A stretch of DNA of 64,000 nucleotides, from assembly GCA_945859605.1 (NCBI GenBank), contig OX243822.1, positions 2,339,997-2,403,996 of the forward strand, written 5' to 3'. How positions within the stretch are numbered: the stretch's first letter is position 1; each line of letters begins with the position of its first letter. The notes below the pieces were generated by a model, which was not told where the DNA came from, did not search any database, and saw only the letters and a list, made by a program, of their open reading frames with translations. Source of the DNA: Lumbricus rubellus. Lineage: Eukaryota > Annelida > Clitellata > Crassiclitellata > Lumbricidae. A program made the position numbers and the translations under genes. Below, in pieces: positions 11,035 to 22,599 of the stretch.

Positions 11035-12939
11035 TGTTGTATATTCACTGATTATTATTCAGATTTAATAATTCAACATTTACTGAATCAACGATCAAAC
11101 AATAAATCAACAGAACTCCGGATCCCCGGATGTTGCACGAGAACTGTACGTTAAACTAAGGTAAGTACGTAAGTATGTCAACTTATTAAAAACATGATAT
11201 CCAACACCCTTCCGCTTAAAATATCAGCAATTGTAAAGCAAAACAGATAATATATTTATATTTCCTCAATTAAACGTTCTGGACGTCTATGATCTCTTCC
11301 AGAACGACGAAGAACAAGGTTTGGTACGGTTCCTATGTCATCTGTCAAACGAGATTGGTACTTGGCATCCTGGTGTTCCTTCTCTGGTGCCAGAACAACT
11401 CTCGGTTCAATCGCGCTTGGTAAATCCTCCATCCTGTATTCCAGTCCAGGTGAATGCATCTGACGAGATATGTTGGTCTCAACTGTACCAGGAGTAATTA
11501 GTGTTTCTGGGATTGATTTGGTGCCGACGGTAGACTGGAACTGATGCGGTGTCCAATTGAATTGATAGGACACTGACGGTGTGTTGTTATGAAAATCAAT
11601 TGTCGGCTCTGGTTCTGATTGATCCTCTTCCATTCGTGTGATCAATTGGTCAATGTGTCGACGCCAAACTTTGGAACCAACCTGAACTCGATATGATAGT
11701 GGTCCGGTTTTCTGCAATATTGTTCCGTCAGGCCACTTTCCTTGATTCCGATAATCTCGTGCCCACACCTGATCGCCTGAACGAAAAGTTCGATCCTTGG
11801 ACATTGGGTTTGCTTGACCTTTTTGTGATTTGCGTACCCGGTCCTCTGGTCTGAGGCGCAAGGAATCTAAAGGCATTTGTACTCGCCGGTTGAAAAGCAA
11901 TTGTGCCGGCGAAACACCAGTTGTCGCGTGTGCCGTATTGCGATAGGACAACAAGAATCGATGTACGCGATAGGCCTACATCAAAATTTCAAATGTCACT
12001 TTTTTTGTCCCCAGGACTTCCTTTAGAGTTCTGACAAAACGTTCTGCTTCACCGTTTGAGCGTGGATGATAAGGGGAGGTCTGTATGTGTTGTATGCCGA
12101 ATCTTTTACAGAATTGCTGAAATTCACCACTGGGAAACTGTGCACCATTGTCCGAAACTATCTGTGAAGGCACTCCGAATCGGGCTATCAGGGATAGTAA
12201 AATGTGGACAGTCACCGCAGATGTCGCTGATTTTACTGGTATTGCTTCAGCCCACTTAGTCCGTGCATCCACGCAGACTAACCACATATGACCATGTGTT
12301 GGTCCGGCATAGTCAATATGTAACCGGTACTACGGCTTCTCAGGGAATTCCCATGGATGAACAGATGCTTGTGGTGCTTCTGCTTGAACCGATTGACAGT
12401 GTTGACAGGTGCGGACAACTCTCTCGATTTTAATGTCCATATTTGGCCACCAGACGAACGAACGTGCTAGGCTCTTCATTCGTGTCATGCCTGGATGACC
12501 TTGACGAAGTTCTGTAAGGGTGTCACTTTGAATTGATCGTGGAATTATCATTCGGGATCCCCAACAAATACAGCCATCCTCGATAGATAGTTCTGTACGC
12601 CGAATGTAGAACGCGTCCAGTGATGCAGGTCTATCCGCTGGCCAACTTCCTTCTAGGTAACGGCGTACGGTGGCTAAAGTTGCGTCCCTCTTAGTTTCCT
12701 CCGCCAGTCGCTTGTGGGAAAATTCAGGTGCACAGAGTTCATCGATATCAAAAATATCAACATCATCGTCTTCCGCCACCAATGGAAGTCTGGATAAACC
12801 ATCAGCATTGCCGTGTTCTGAGGTGCACAGTTCTCGTGCAACATCCGGGGATCCGGAGTTCTGTTGATTTATTGTTTGATCGTTGATTCAGTAAATGTTG
12901 AATTATTAAATCTGAATAATAATCAGTGAATATACAACA
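11035..12939 (-). mobile_element. Truncated Ty3/gypsy LTR element with inverted terminal LTR parts
   Basis: Read on the minus strand it runs from an RNase H remnant through integrase to a polypurine tract (aagcggaaggg, 11207-11217) and a 172-bp 3' LTR (11206-11035, TGTTGG...ACAACA). The other end is not a direct LTR. It is the last 113 bp of the same LTR in inverted orientation (12827-12939), perfectly complementary to 11035-11147. Near-identical 5-bp flanks, ggaaa and ggaac, mark the insertion into the gag-like frame. The 5' half of pol and gag are missing. Confidence 0.85.
11256..12826 (-). pseudogene. Ty3/gypsy pol fragment: RNase H end and integrase
   Basis: One continuous minus-strand frame with two stop codons. 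It opens with the RNase H tail motif EHGNADGLSRLP. The integrase HHCC zinc finger follows (HPGMTRMK ... CQHC), then the catalytic core with DARTKWAEAIPVKSATS, SDNGAQF and the SPYHPRSNGEAERF block supplying the D,D-35-E residues, then a C-terminal domain with GDQVWARDYR. One stop is TAG where Trp is expected, near 12328. The other is the TAG created by a TAGGCCTA octamer at 11971-11978. Apart from these the frame is open to its natural end, so the copy is young. It cannot be autonomous without reverse transcriptase and protease. Confidence 0.9.
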
Positions 12940-13430
12940 GGAACAAACCCGGATAAGTCCTCAAGGGGGGCTGTCGTCGTCCACCAAACGACCGTAGGAC
13001 CATGTCCAGCCACCACTCGCCCATTTCCTGGTGTAGAAGCTAGTGAAGAGACCCGATTCCCAACGGAAGTAAGAACCACGGTTGCTGGCCGGGCCCCAGA
13101 AGAAGAATATCTTTCCTTGGAACCTGGGGTTAGGTTTTCCCTGTCCGAGGACCTGGCAAAGTACTCATTTCCCCAACAGTTAGCCCTTTCGCGGGTGGTT
13201 CAGTCCGGAACTCTTAAGTCAAGAATAGGCGGCCACCTAGCGAGTAAGCACGGCGCTACACTCCGAAGAGTTTTTCGCACTCGCCTGAATAGTTGTTTTA
13301 AACCACTACAAAAGTTAAAGCGCTACAGAAATTGCAGCGTATGTTTTAAATGAGTCATATAAAATTAGCGCTTCGATGCGTAGCTTCATTTGCGATATCG
13401 ACTTACTAGTCGGCGAGAAATAAAAAAAAG

Positions 13431-14435
13431 CTAGAAGAAATTGGGGACAAGCCAGTTTTATACTTTTTAGTTAGGTAATATTGTGTAGTATAACATACTA
13501 AAACCTACAAAGCGAAAGTTATTAGGAAAATTTACAAATTAACAAAAAGTAGCGCACTATATTACGCACAATTTAGGCTGTAATTCCGTGTACAGTGGGC
13601 GGATGTGCACAATCCTGGTGTCTGTTGTCCGTGTTTAGTGGGTCAGATAATCGAACGGTATTGGTATTAAAGGGCCAGTGCACATGTTTTATAAGATCGA
13701 CATGCGTAACTAAATTGAAAATATGCAGGGGCGAGCCATGAAAAAAATCGGGAGTTCCATTTCCGGGTTTTTCAACTTTTTCCAATGGTCTACGACGCAA
13801 AATACGCAGAACTAGTTCTTTTAAATTAGAATTTTTATTTGCGTTTGAAACCTCCAAACCACCTCCTAAACGGGGGAGGGTTAAGAAAAAATGTATGTAG
13901 GCCTACTATATTGACGGGCTGAACGAGCCATTAGATTAAGATTTTTAAACAACTTTTAATTAACAATACTTACTTAAATAGCCCAATATGAAACAGGTGT
14001 TCACAAGCACTCATCCAGCAAGCACTTGTCAGCAGTGAAGAAATTCTTACACTGATACTGTGTCAGAACTTAGATACTGTCTCTTGCTATCTAAGCTAAT
14101 AGACCTAAGAGAAGGAAGTGATGTCCTCATCCATTACCCTGCTTGCAAACATTAAAATAGCCCTTACACTAAGAATACAATATAGCCTACAGACAGTCGT
14201 GGCACAAGCTATAGGCTACAATTTAGGCAGGTTGTGTCAAGCAGTTCTTCATAGCAGTTATTCAGTAGGTCAAGGAAATTAAATGTAAAAAAGAGCTAAA
14301 AGTTCCAAGCAGGTCGTAAGGCAGGTCATGAGCAAAATTGGCAGGCCAAATACGGTCATGAAAATAATTATGTCCATAGATACAATGGAAAACAGTAGGC
14401 CTAGTTGGTGTGTTCTGGTTGCATGAGAGTGGTAA
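13431..14435. other. No recognisable gene
   Basis: AT-rich, non-coding. Two TAGGCCTA octamers lie at 13898 and 14396, with the variants tagcctac and taggctac near 14182 and 14209. The minus-strand frame at 13573-13857 matches nothing I recognise. Confidence 0.6.
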
Positions 14436-14721
14436 TTAACCCATATCAACCCATGACAGAAATTAATGGTTTATTTCACATTTTCGTGTTTGTCTATACC
14501 CAAAACCATCGTATTCACCCATATTTTTAAAAAATATTGCAGAGGTAGGCCGTTGTAGGCCCAAATATGACCGTCAGTTTAAACTGACGCTAGCCACTGG
14601 AGGGTACGTGTACAATTGTACATAAACTATCACTGCAGAAAGAAAACAAAGCGTTTTATTCATCCCAAACATATAGACCGCTTTGGGAAATGTTAGCATA
14701 GTGCCTATATAGATTCGTAGA

Positions 14722-14866
14722 CATGGCTTAAAGTGTGGCAGGGCGGTCATGGACGGCGTCCATGCACTTATTTGAGAGTCGTAATGCCGTCCTGTCACTT
14801 ATTGGCCAGAACAGCCTGGAAGGTAAGGGGCATCCAGACACTTATTTTCCCACACTTTAAGCACTG
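14722..14866. mobile_element. hAT MITE, 145 bp
   Basis: Inverted ends catggcttaaagtgtgg and cacactttaagcactg lie between the 8-bp duplications ttcgtaga (14714-14721) and ttcgtata (14867-14874), one mismatch. A truncated relative lies at 54192-54272 in the intron of fucosyltransferase copy 2, and a longer relative at 25118-25757. Confidence 0.85.
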
Positions 14867-15149
14867 TTCGTATAGACCAAAATAAATCTTTATTGAGATC
14901 TTGATAACGCAACAAAGGCCTAAGTTGTGACTTGGTTGTGTAAGCCTACAAGATCATGCAAACTACTTCAATTACATGTACCCCATACCTAGCAACACTG
15001 GTTCATTACATTCCAGCTGTAGCAATTTACAGAAAATTATTAGTCTACAGTAATATGAACTGCTTCTAATGGGTCTAGGACATTACCCACCCACCCCGGC
15101 CCATTACCCCCGACCCGCCATTACCCCCCATATGTCTACATTCTGGTTC

Positions 15150-15181
15150 AGTGTATGTATGTATGTATGTATGTATGTATG

Positions 15182-15215
<34 letters not shown>

Positions 15216-15292
15216 TGTATGTATGTATGTATGTATGTATGTATGTACCGGTATGTATGTATGTATGCATGCATGTATGTATGTATGGTATT
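15150..15292 (+). repeat. (GTAT)n microsatellite
   Basis: Tetranucleotide GTAT repeat with few interruptions, adjoining the tail of the minus-strand LINE at 15295-15580. Confidence 0.9.
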
Positions 15293-15294
15293 GT

Positions 15295-15580
15295 ATTGTA
15301 TCTGACCATTTATAAAGCGCTTCTCGCAGCAAGAGCCTTTCTGAAGCGCTCCCAGTGCGTACAACCCCTAGGAAACAGGCAAGTTTTTAGACGAAAGAAA
15401 GACGAGGATACACTACCAGAGAGGATGGCAGAGCGAACTGATGGGGGAAGCCTATTCCATAGTGAGGGACCAATGCAGGCAAATGATCTGGATTGAGCCA
15501 TGGCGGTCCTGACTCGGGGGACAAAAAGATCAAGCCGATCAGAGGACCTAAGAGGACGCAGCGGTATGTGTGTATGCATA
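15295..15580 (-). mobile_element. CR1/L2-like LINE 3' end
   Basis: The minus strand encodes the C-terminal block of a CR1/L2-type protein (RSFACIGPSLWNRLPPSVRS followed by SFFRLKTCLFP). It runs into an ATACAATACA tail and the neighbouring microsatellite, which probably grew from the LINE tail. Confidence 0.7.
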
Positions 15581-16196
15581 ATTGTATTTGCATGTATGTA
15601 TGTATGTACGTACGTATGTAGCTATGTATGTGTGTAAGTATGAATGTATACATGCATGTAGTTATATAGGTATGTATATATGTATGTATATACATTATAT
15701 TATATACATGCATACATACATGCATACATACGTACGTACGTACATACATACGTACGTACTACATACATACATACTTACATACGTACGTGTAAATACATAC
15801 ACACATACAAAGTCATACACGCATACATACATTCAAGCATATAATTATACATACATACATTCATACATACATACATACATACATACATGGATGCATACAT
15901 GCATAAAGTTTCACAATCTCATATAGAAGTTTGTTTACGCATATATACATACATACATGCATACATACATGTACATACATACATACATACACACATACAT
16001 ACATGCATGCATACATAAATACATACATACATACATACATACATACATACATACATACATACATACATACATACATACATACATACATACATACATACAT
16101 ACATACATACATACATACATACATACATACATACATACATACATACATACATACATACATACATACATACATACATACATACATACATACATACAT
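15581..16196 (+). repeat. Degenerate then pure (CATA)n microsatellite
   Basis: Degenerate GTAT/ACGT repeats (15581-15850) pass into an uninterrupted CATA array (16016-16196). The many Tyr-Val-Cys-Met and Ile-His-Thr frames here are repeat artefacts. Confidence 0.9.
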
Positions 16197-16659
16197 TCAG
16201 CTTCACAATCTGACATAAAAGTATGTTTACGCAATGAAGGACATAGTGGATATGACTGGGGAAAACCCCACTCCTTAAGTGGCTAGCGTCAGTTTAAACT
16301 GACGGTATGAAAATTCTTATATTTTTCAGTACTGAAATAATTTTTTTAAATAGTCATCATAACTACCTTTAGGATGCTTGTGGGGAAGTTTTGCAATACC
16401 ATATTATTAAAATATGAGTTGACATTATTTATTTTTTGTTTTTTTAACAATGCATATTTAAATATTTCGATGTTTCAAGAAAAATTTTTTTTGCTAAGTA
16501 CCTCTGCTAAAAACAACTGAAATAAATCCACAAAGATAATCACACAGGTCTTAGAATAGCAACTAAAAATGGTTAATAACAGAAAATGCAACTTAAAAGC
16601 AAAAAAACCGCCACTTTCTGTGTGTCAGTTTAAACTGACGCTAGCCACATATGGGTTAA

Positions 16660-17027
16660 GTTCGTAGCATTCATAAATGCACAGGATGCTTAGTGTCCAC
16701 ATTGTACAGAGAGTGATGCACTCATTAAAGCACAGAATATGACAATAATTATTATAGGCCTTTACAGATATTTATGCTACTTTGCTACACTATATAGATC
16801 TATGACAGTCACAAACATTCCACCTATAAACCAACATTTTAAACATAAACATGCCATATATCGATATAAGACAGTTGTAAATATAGAAATCATTATTCAT
16901 TAATTACAGCAGCATGTACAAAAAATTAAAATAAACCAGAACAAAGCAGATTGATTTTTAAAAAAGTGCAGGACAACCTAATTCTTTTTTCTTAATACAT
17001 ATGTAGGCCCATATCTATAGGAGCACA
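16660..17027. other. No recognisable gene
   Basis: AT-rich spacer between the piggyBac-like element and the hAT element. No coding or repeat signature is recognised. Confidence 0.6.
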
Positions 17028-19800
17028 CAGGGGCGAAAACCTAGGGGGGGACAGGGGGGACGGTCCCCCCCAAAGAAGACGTTGGGGGGGACGGCCCATG
17101 CATTTGTCCCCCCCAATGTTCAAGCGTTAGGACATGTACACAATCTTCAGTAGGGAACTAGAGAAAAAGTTTAGCAGATGAAGTAAATATTTATAATGTT
17201 ATGAACTCCAGAGCAATCCAGGCACTAACCAAAAGTTATTAAGTCCCACATTGGATAGTTTGCGAACATTATACTGTATAGATAAGACACCTCTTTTAAC
17301 TCATTTCCAATTATTATAAAGACTTGAAAACACCCAACGTCACAAACTCACAACGTCACATGTCGGCTTTCTGCTAAATTCAATTCAGCTTCTCTTCAGG
17401 CTCAAATCAGCGTCATGTTCAACATCAGAAGTAAAAGGAAAAGTTAATACGTAAATAAGTAAGTAAGTAAGTATTTTGTTTATTGTTCCTCTGGAAAACG
17501 AACAGTGGGACATAGAACATCATTGGGTCCATGGGCGGAGTTTATAACGGGCTAGGGGGCTCAAACCCCTCAAGAAGACTCAGATTCAGGTCTGTCACAA
17601 GGAAAATGGTATAGTTTCCGGCGTTAGCCCCCAAGAAATTTTCACGAGCGAAACTTGAATCCGATGATTAACGCTTTTTTATCCAGGAAAAATAGCATGG
17701 TTGTTGTGAAACTTCAATTAAAGTCGTTGACTAAAACGGGTGTGTCCGGAAAGTTAGTATGGTTTCATGAGATTTCTATTAAACTCGACGTGTGTAAGGA
17801 AAAAGAATGGTTTTTATGAGATTTCAACTCTATGACCAAGAAAAGGTCGACACACTTTTTGTCTGAAAAATAATATGGTTTTGTGAGATTTAAATTAAAC
17901 TCCCAAAAAATATGTTTACGCAAAATAGTATGGTTTTTATGAGAATTTAACAAATTTCGATGACTAAAAAAGGTGTTTACGGAAATATTATGGTCTTATG
18001 AGATTTCAATTAAACTCAATGACTAAAAAAGGTGTTTACGCGAAATAGTAAAGTTTTTATGAGACTTAAATTAAACTCGATGACCAAAGAAGGTGTCTTC
18101 GGAAAATAGTATAGATCTATGATATTTAAATTTAACAATATGACTAAAAAAGGTGTTTACGGAAAAAAACATGGTTTTACGATATTTCAATTAAACCCGG
18201 TCACTAAAAAAGGTGTTTACGCAAAATAGTATGGTTTTTATGAGATTACAATTATTCTCGATAATAAGAAAGGTGTTTACGCAAAATAGTATGGTTTTAT
18301 GAGATTCAAATAAAAATTGATGACTGAAAAAGATGTTTACGCAAAATAGTATGGTTTTATAAGATTTTAATTAAACTCGATGAGTTGATGTCTAAAAAAG
18401 GTTTTTACGCAAAATAGTCTGGTTTTATGAGACTTCAATTAAACTCGATGACTAAAAAAAGTGTTTACGGAATAAATTATGGTTTTGTGATATTTCGATT
18501 AAATTGGATCACTAAACAGGTGTTTACGCAAAATAGTATGTTTCTTTTATGAGATTTCAGTTAATCTCGTTGACCAAACAAGGTGTTTACGCAAAAAAAT
18601 ATGGTTTTTATGAGATTTTAATTTAATTCGATTACTAAAAAAGGTGTTTACACAAAATAGTATGTTTTTAAGATTTAAATTAATCTCGATGGCTAAAAAA
18701 GGTGTTTACGCTAAATAGTATCGTTTTTATGAGATTTCAATTAAACTCGATGACTAAAAAAGGTGTTTACGGTATTTAGTAGGGTTTTATGATATTTCAA
18801 ATAAACCACTTGCCTAAAAAAGGTGTTTACGCAAGATAGTATGGTTTTTATTAGATTTAAATTAAACTCGATGACTAAAAAGGCTCATTAACTTTTGATT
18901 CGAGAAAAAAATTCCGGCGCCGCTCAATCTGGACCAAGTCTCCGCCTCATATCCAAACTTTAAGTTTTTTTAGCCCCCAAAAATGTAAACCAAACTCCGT
19001 CCACGATTTGGTCTCTTGAACGGATTTAATCTATGCATAATGAGAGTTGGCAGGGCTTTTAAACGTGCAAGTTCACATAGAAGTGTTGATTTTAAATAAA
19101 ATGGCAGTTATAATGGTCTTGGACAGTTGTAAAATCACATCCTCGCAGCAAAAAATAGTTTTGAAAAAGTCATTGTCATCTGGTTGGCAGTTATTTACCA
19201 GGGTAGATCAAAAGGCTGAGAAAAAGTCATGCAGTTCTGTAACGGAATTCTTTTGATATGCTCTGATGGTATGTATATAATAATTATAGACAAGAGTAGA
19301 TTTTCATTCCTATCAGTGTTTTCTTTTTAGTCTTTCTAATAAACATAATTTGCATGTAATAAATTAACGCAAATATTTTAGTCATGAATTTGAGTAATAT
19401 TCACTACATAGCATGATTTTCTTATATATATTTTTGATTGATTGATTGCATTACAGAGGTGTCTATGTTAAATGCATAGATAGTTTTTTTGCAAAACTGT
19501 TTTGCGAAATTTAGCACATTCCATCATTATATAAATTTGTGATATCAGCATTAAAAAGGTGTCTAATACAATCTGCACTCCGATCGTGTTCAATAACAAA
19601 TTACAGTTTGAACTACTTCTATTGGGACTAAGAAAATGGATCATTTTTCATTTTTGACGACAGCTAAAATGCTACAATTAGGTGTGAATATTAAAAACAA
19701 CCTTAATTCACCCCTCCCAACTCGGTGCTTCGCGCTTCAGCGATTGTCTTTCAGCCGCTCGTCCGTCCCCCCCAAAGTTCGGACCAGGTTTCCGCCCCTG
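17028..19800 (+). mobile_element. hAT-type non-autonomous element, copy A (2773 bp)
   Basis: The ends are caggggcgaaaacct and aggtttccgcccctg, flanked by the perfect 8-bp duplication ggagcaca (17020-17027 and 19801-19808). No transposase frame is present. It is a near-identical, inverted counterpart of 26403-29176, which has a different 8-bp duplication, so the two are separate recent insertions of one family. A second element (17530-19005) is nested in both copies. Confidence 0.93.
17530..19005 (+). mobile_element. Nested TIR element filled with ~60-bp satellite
   Basis: Ends catgggcggagttt and aaactccgtccacg match as imperfect inverted repeats. Flanks attgggtc (17522-17529) and atttggtc (19006-19013) are an 8-bp duplication with one mismatch. 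From about 17700 to 18890 the interior is a tandem array of roughly 18-20 units of about 60 bp, each with ggtgtttacgcaaaatagta and a tatgagatttcaattaaac motif. Its presence at the same place in copy B shows it was acquired before the host family spread. Confidence 0.8.
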
Positions 19801-19808
19801 GGAGCACA

Positions 19809-21523
19809 CAACTGAAATTATATGGTTTCAATGGAATGAGGTAATAGGTGTGGATGGAATTAAGTAACTGTTAGGGTTGCCTGAATCCCAATGGAGTTTA
19901 ATGTTGGAAAGCCAACAGGATGGAGCAGAGGATCCTGCAGGTGATCCTTCTGTCATGATGGATATCATATCTGTGTTTCATTGTGGTTTCCATTGGATCA
20001 AGATGGGAGATGTAATGCATGCCCGGTTTGTTGGAAAAACTGTGGTTTATTTGATGAACATAGTCTTTCAGGATGTCACGTAGAAGAGAGAAAATTGAAA
20101 TGCCAAGGAGGAAATGCATTCCAATTTTTGTGTGTAAATTGGAACTGGAGTCTGGCTACATGTTTATGTCAGAAACGTGCAATTTAATCATATAATTTTT
20201 GTGAAATTTGTTTCATAAGCGTTTAAAGTTAATTCGGCCTTAGATTACATAAAATTGTTAGGAATTGATACGATTTTAACTGGTATTTAACCTGTTAACA
20301 ATGTGTAGCATTTTTGTAGCAATATGTAATTGAGTTAAGCGATAATTTGCTTCACTATGCTATTGATGTCTGCAGAAATGTCTGTAATAGGGGCGGAATC
20401 CACAGCTTAGCCAAACTTCTGTTATGAATGCTGGCAATATTTTCATGGTCAAACTGTGCATCACGTATTCTGCCTCACAATAGTGCACAAGTCACCAAAG
20501 TTTGCCTCCATTGACTGTCATGAACTCATGATGTATGAAATACTTGCAGCACATCATATATACGTCCGGTTTCTGAATGAAATCGACTGCGCAGTGCGCA
20601 CCTAGTCCGCTAGAATTAAAATTGTTCCCATTGGTACCTTCGAAAAATTATGACATGCGTATAACTTTCAGAATTTGTTTATAAAGGTATTTGCATTGTA
20701 AGTTGTGAATGGTACAGAAAAATTCGGCCGTTTACCGTGTTTTTCGGGCAATTTGTTGGTGACCGTTACGGTACCCTGTTGTTGATGTCCCGTGGTAATG
20801 TCGCGCCGTTATGGCTGCCGTTCGTTTGGATTTAGCAGCACTGGTTTCGACGAAAACTACATGTTTGTAGATGTAGTCTTCGGTTTTTACTAATTGTTGG
20901 AATTAAACTAGGTTAAACACTTCCTAGATCGTTGTTTGGGACTAACGTAGGCCTATTGCGTTTTGACAATGCGTTTTTTGCATTACACGGACATTTTACT
21001 CTGTCCAGTGGCTCGCTTGTGTTTGCATTGTATGATGGCAATGACCTGCACCCATTATTTTGACTCCATGTTGGATACGGATAAAATAATATTCTGACAT
21101 TGTCTTTTTGACATCCTTTCAGATATTTGCTGAGGGGCATAGCCAAGAACTAATTTCGTGAGGTTTAGTTTTGGGTGTTTCCATTGGACGTGGTCGTATG
21201 TTTTTACTTTTTTGATTTTTGAAAACTGTAAAAAATATAGGGACGGGGGAGCTGAGATTGAGCATGTGAAACCACCCAAGTATGCATTTGAGTGCATTTA
21301 CTGTTGGTGCTATTTCATTTTTAAATCGGTCAAATTATTGGTCACAAGAACTGACATACCTTTGGTAGGTAACAGTTATATTTTGTCTGACAAGTATTCA
21401 GATGTTGGATTCCAAAGAGTAGGCTGTGGAGATGTTTTGAGAGTACTTTTCTTGATACAGGAATAGCCCAGTACCTAAACGAATATCGATGCATAATTTG
21501 TAAGAAGGACATGGCACCGAATG
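19809..21523. other. Unassigned; no supported gene
   Basis: Several short frames exist, including a Cys-rich one at 19981-20187, but none has a recognisable domain, splice context or repeat family. A 40-bp stretch near 20566 resembles 50541-50575. A TAGGCCTA lies at 20948. A divergent exon could have been missed. Confidence 0.4.
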
Positions 21524-22090
21524 GGTGACTGGACAAAATGGTAGCGGACAAAACGGAACGGACAAAATGGTACGGCCAAAATGGTAGGGAGGAAATGAAA
21601 GCTGGATTGGTGAATTTTTATATAATAAATAGAAGCTGGATTAATGAAAAGACGCATGTGAAATGCAAGCTGAATGAAGGCTCTGCATTGATATTTTTAT
21701 ATATGAAATGAAAGCTGTATTGATGAAAATAACCCTTCAGATATAGAAGCTGTGTCAGGGTATTTTCATAGCTGAAATAGAAGCTGTAATGAAAGATGCA
21801 TTACAAATGGAGGTTGGTTTAAGGAATCTATTGGCTGAAATTGAAGCTGGATACATCATGAAACACATAAAGGAAAGACATCAATCCAGCCTCCATTTCT
21901 GAAGCATTTTTGTTCGCCAATCCGGCTTCCCTTTATCAAGTTGTTTTCTTCACTAGAGCTGTATTTCAGCCACAAAGAAGACATCCACCCTCTATTTCAG
22001 CAAAACATACCCTTATCCAGCTTCAATTTATTAATACCGTTTTGTCCGTACCATTTTGTCCGTACCATTTTGTCCGCTGCCATTTTGTCC
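21524..22090. mobile_element. Foldback element with 14-bp repeat arms
   Basis: The left arm (21524-21590) has four units of the type ggacaaaatggtac. The right arm (about 22036-22090) has four complementary units (gtaccattttgtcc). Between them are motifs of the form gaagctggatgaa, mostly direct on the left and inverted on the right. The arms of short tandem units recall the TU foldback elements described from sea urchins; that comparison is from memory, not a match. Confidence 0.6.
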
Positions 22091-22194
22091 TAGAACAGAG
22101 AATGTGGTTGTCTTATCGTGAGGACAGGATGCACTTAAAGCGAACTGATATTGAAGCCACTCTGATTTGCTCGACTATGTATAACTGCAACCAG

Positions 22195-22197
<3 letters not shown>

Positions 22198-22232
<35 letters not shown>
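22198..22232. repeat. (TA)n microsatellite
   Basis: Pure TA dinucleotide repeat. Confidence 0.95.
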
Positions 22233-22233
<1 letters not shown>

Positions 22234-22599
22234 CTACATCATGCAGACATAAATATGCATATGAAGCTAGATAAGCTGATAAGACATATAAAGGTTGCAT
22301 TCAATAAGCTTACACATAATATAGGAAGCCACAAACATGGCCAGAGTATGACTTTTTGGTTTTCTGCTGGCATGTGCTTTCTTTATGGTCTTGGCAGCAA
22401 GGATATGAGGAAAGTTGCATCTGAATTCAATTGATAACAGTATTTATAAGCCTTCGTAAGTATAAGCGTTTGAAATACAAGGATGCATGGATTTTGTATC
22501 TTGTTTATGTGCAGTTTACGAGATTTGAATCACGATTTTGTACATCTTCTTACTACACAGTAACTGGTTTTAAAAACTGAAAAATATCTGCCACCATTT

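Larger units (their letters stand above)
10724..13353 (+). pseudogene. Gag-like ORF split by a retrotransposon insertion
   Basis: The first part (10724-11034) starts at ATG and encodes an acidic N-terminus, then a likely coiled coil (KGQEERLEVMSQGLLKILER and following). The second part (12940-13353) continues in the same frame once the 1905-bp insert and one 5-bp target copy are discounted, adding about 138 codons rich in Pro, Arg and Glu. Total length would be about 240 residues. No zinc knuckle is seen. I infer a Gag-like or nucleic-acid-binding structural protein from the coiled coil and the repeat context; no specific family is recognised. Confidence 0.5.
9705..13430 (+). mobile_element. 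Gag-like non-autonomous retroelement, interrupted
   Basis: Both ends match a short dispersed copy at 50265-50530: 9705-9812 equals its left half and about 13276-13425 its right half, so those segments bound one element. Inside is one gag-like frame (10724-11034 and 12940-13353) split by the Ty3/gypsy insertion at 11035-12939. No reverse transcriptase of its own is visible. Whether the ends are LTR-derived or UTRs of another element type cannot be decided. Confidence 0.55.
14440..16655. mobile_element. piggyBac-like element with TTAA target duplication
   Basis: The ends are cccatatcaaccc at left and cacatatggg at right, each abutting TTAA (14436-14439 and 16656-16659). The perfect palindrome GTCAGTTTAAACTGAC occurs at 14573-14588, 16288-16303 and 16624-16639, each beside gctagccac or its complement. 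No transposase remains. The interior has been invaded by a hAT MITE, a LINE end and long CATA microsatellites. Confidence 0.75.

Noticed and set aside
15069..16286. Frames of repeated Met-Tyr-Val-Cys and Ile-His-Thr-Tyr
   Set aside because: Translation of (GTAT)n / (CATA)n repeats.
19981..20187. Cys-rich small protein
   Set aside because: No recognisable family, splice context or conserved relative in the window; kept only as an unassigned frame.
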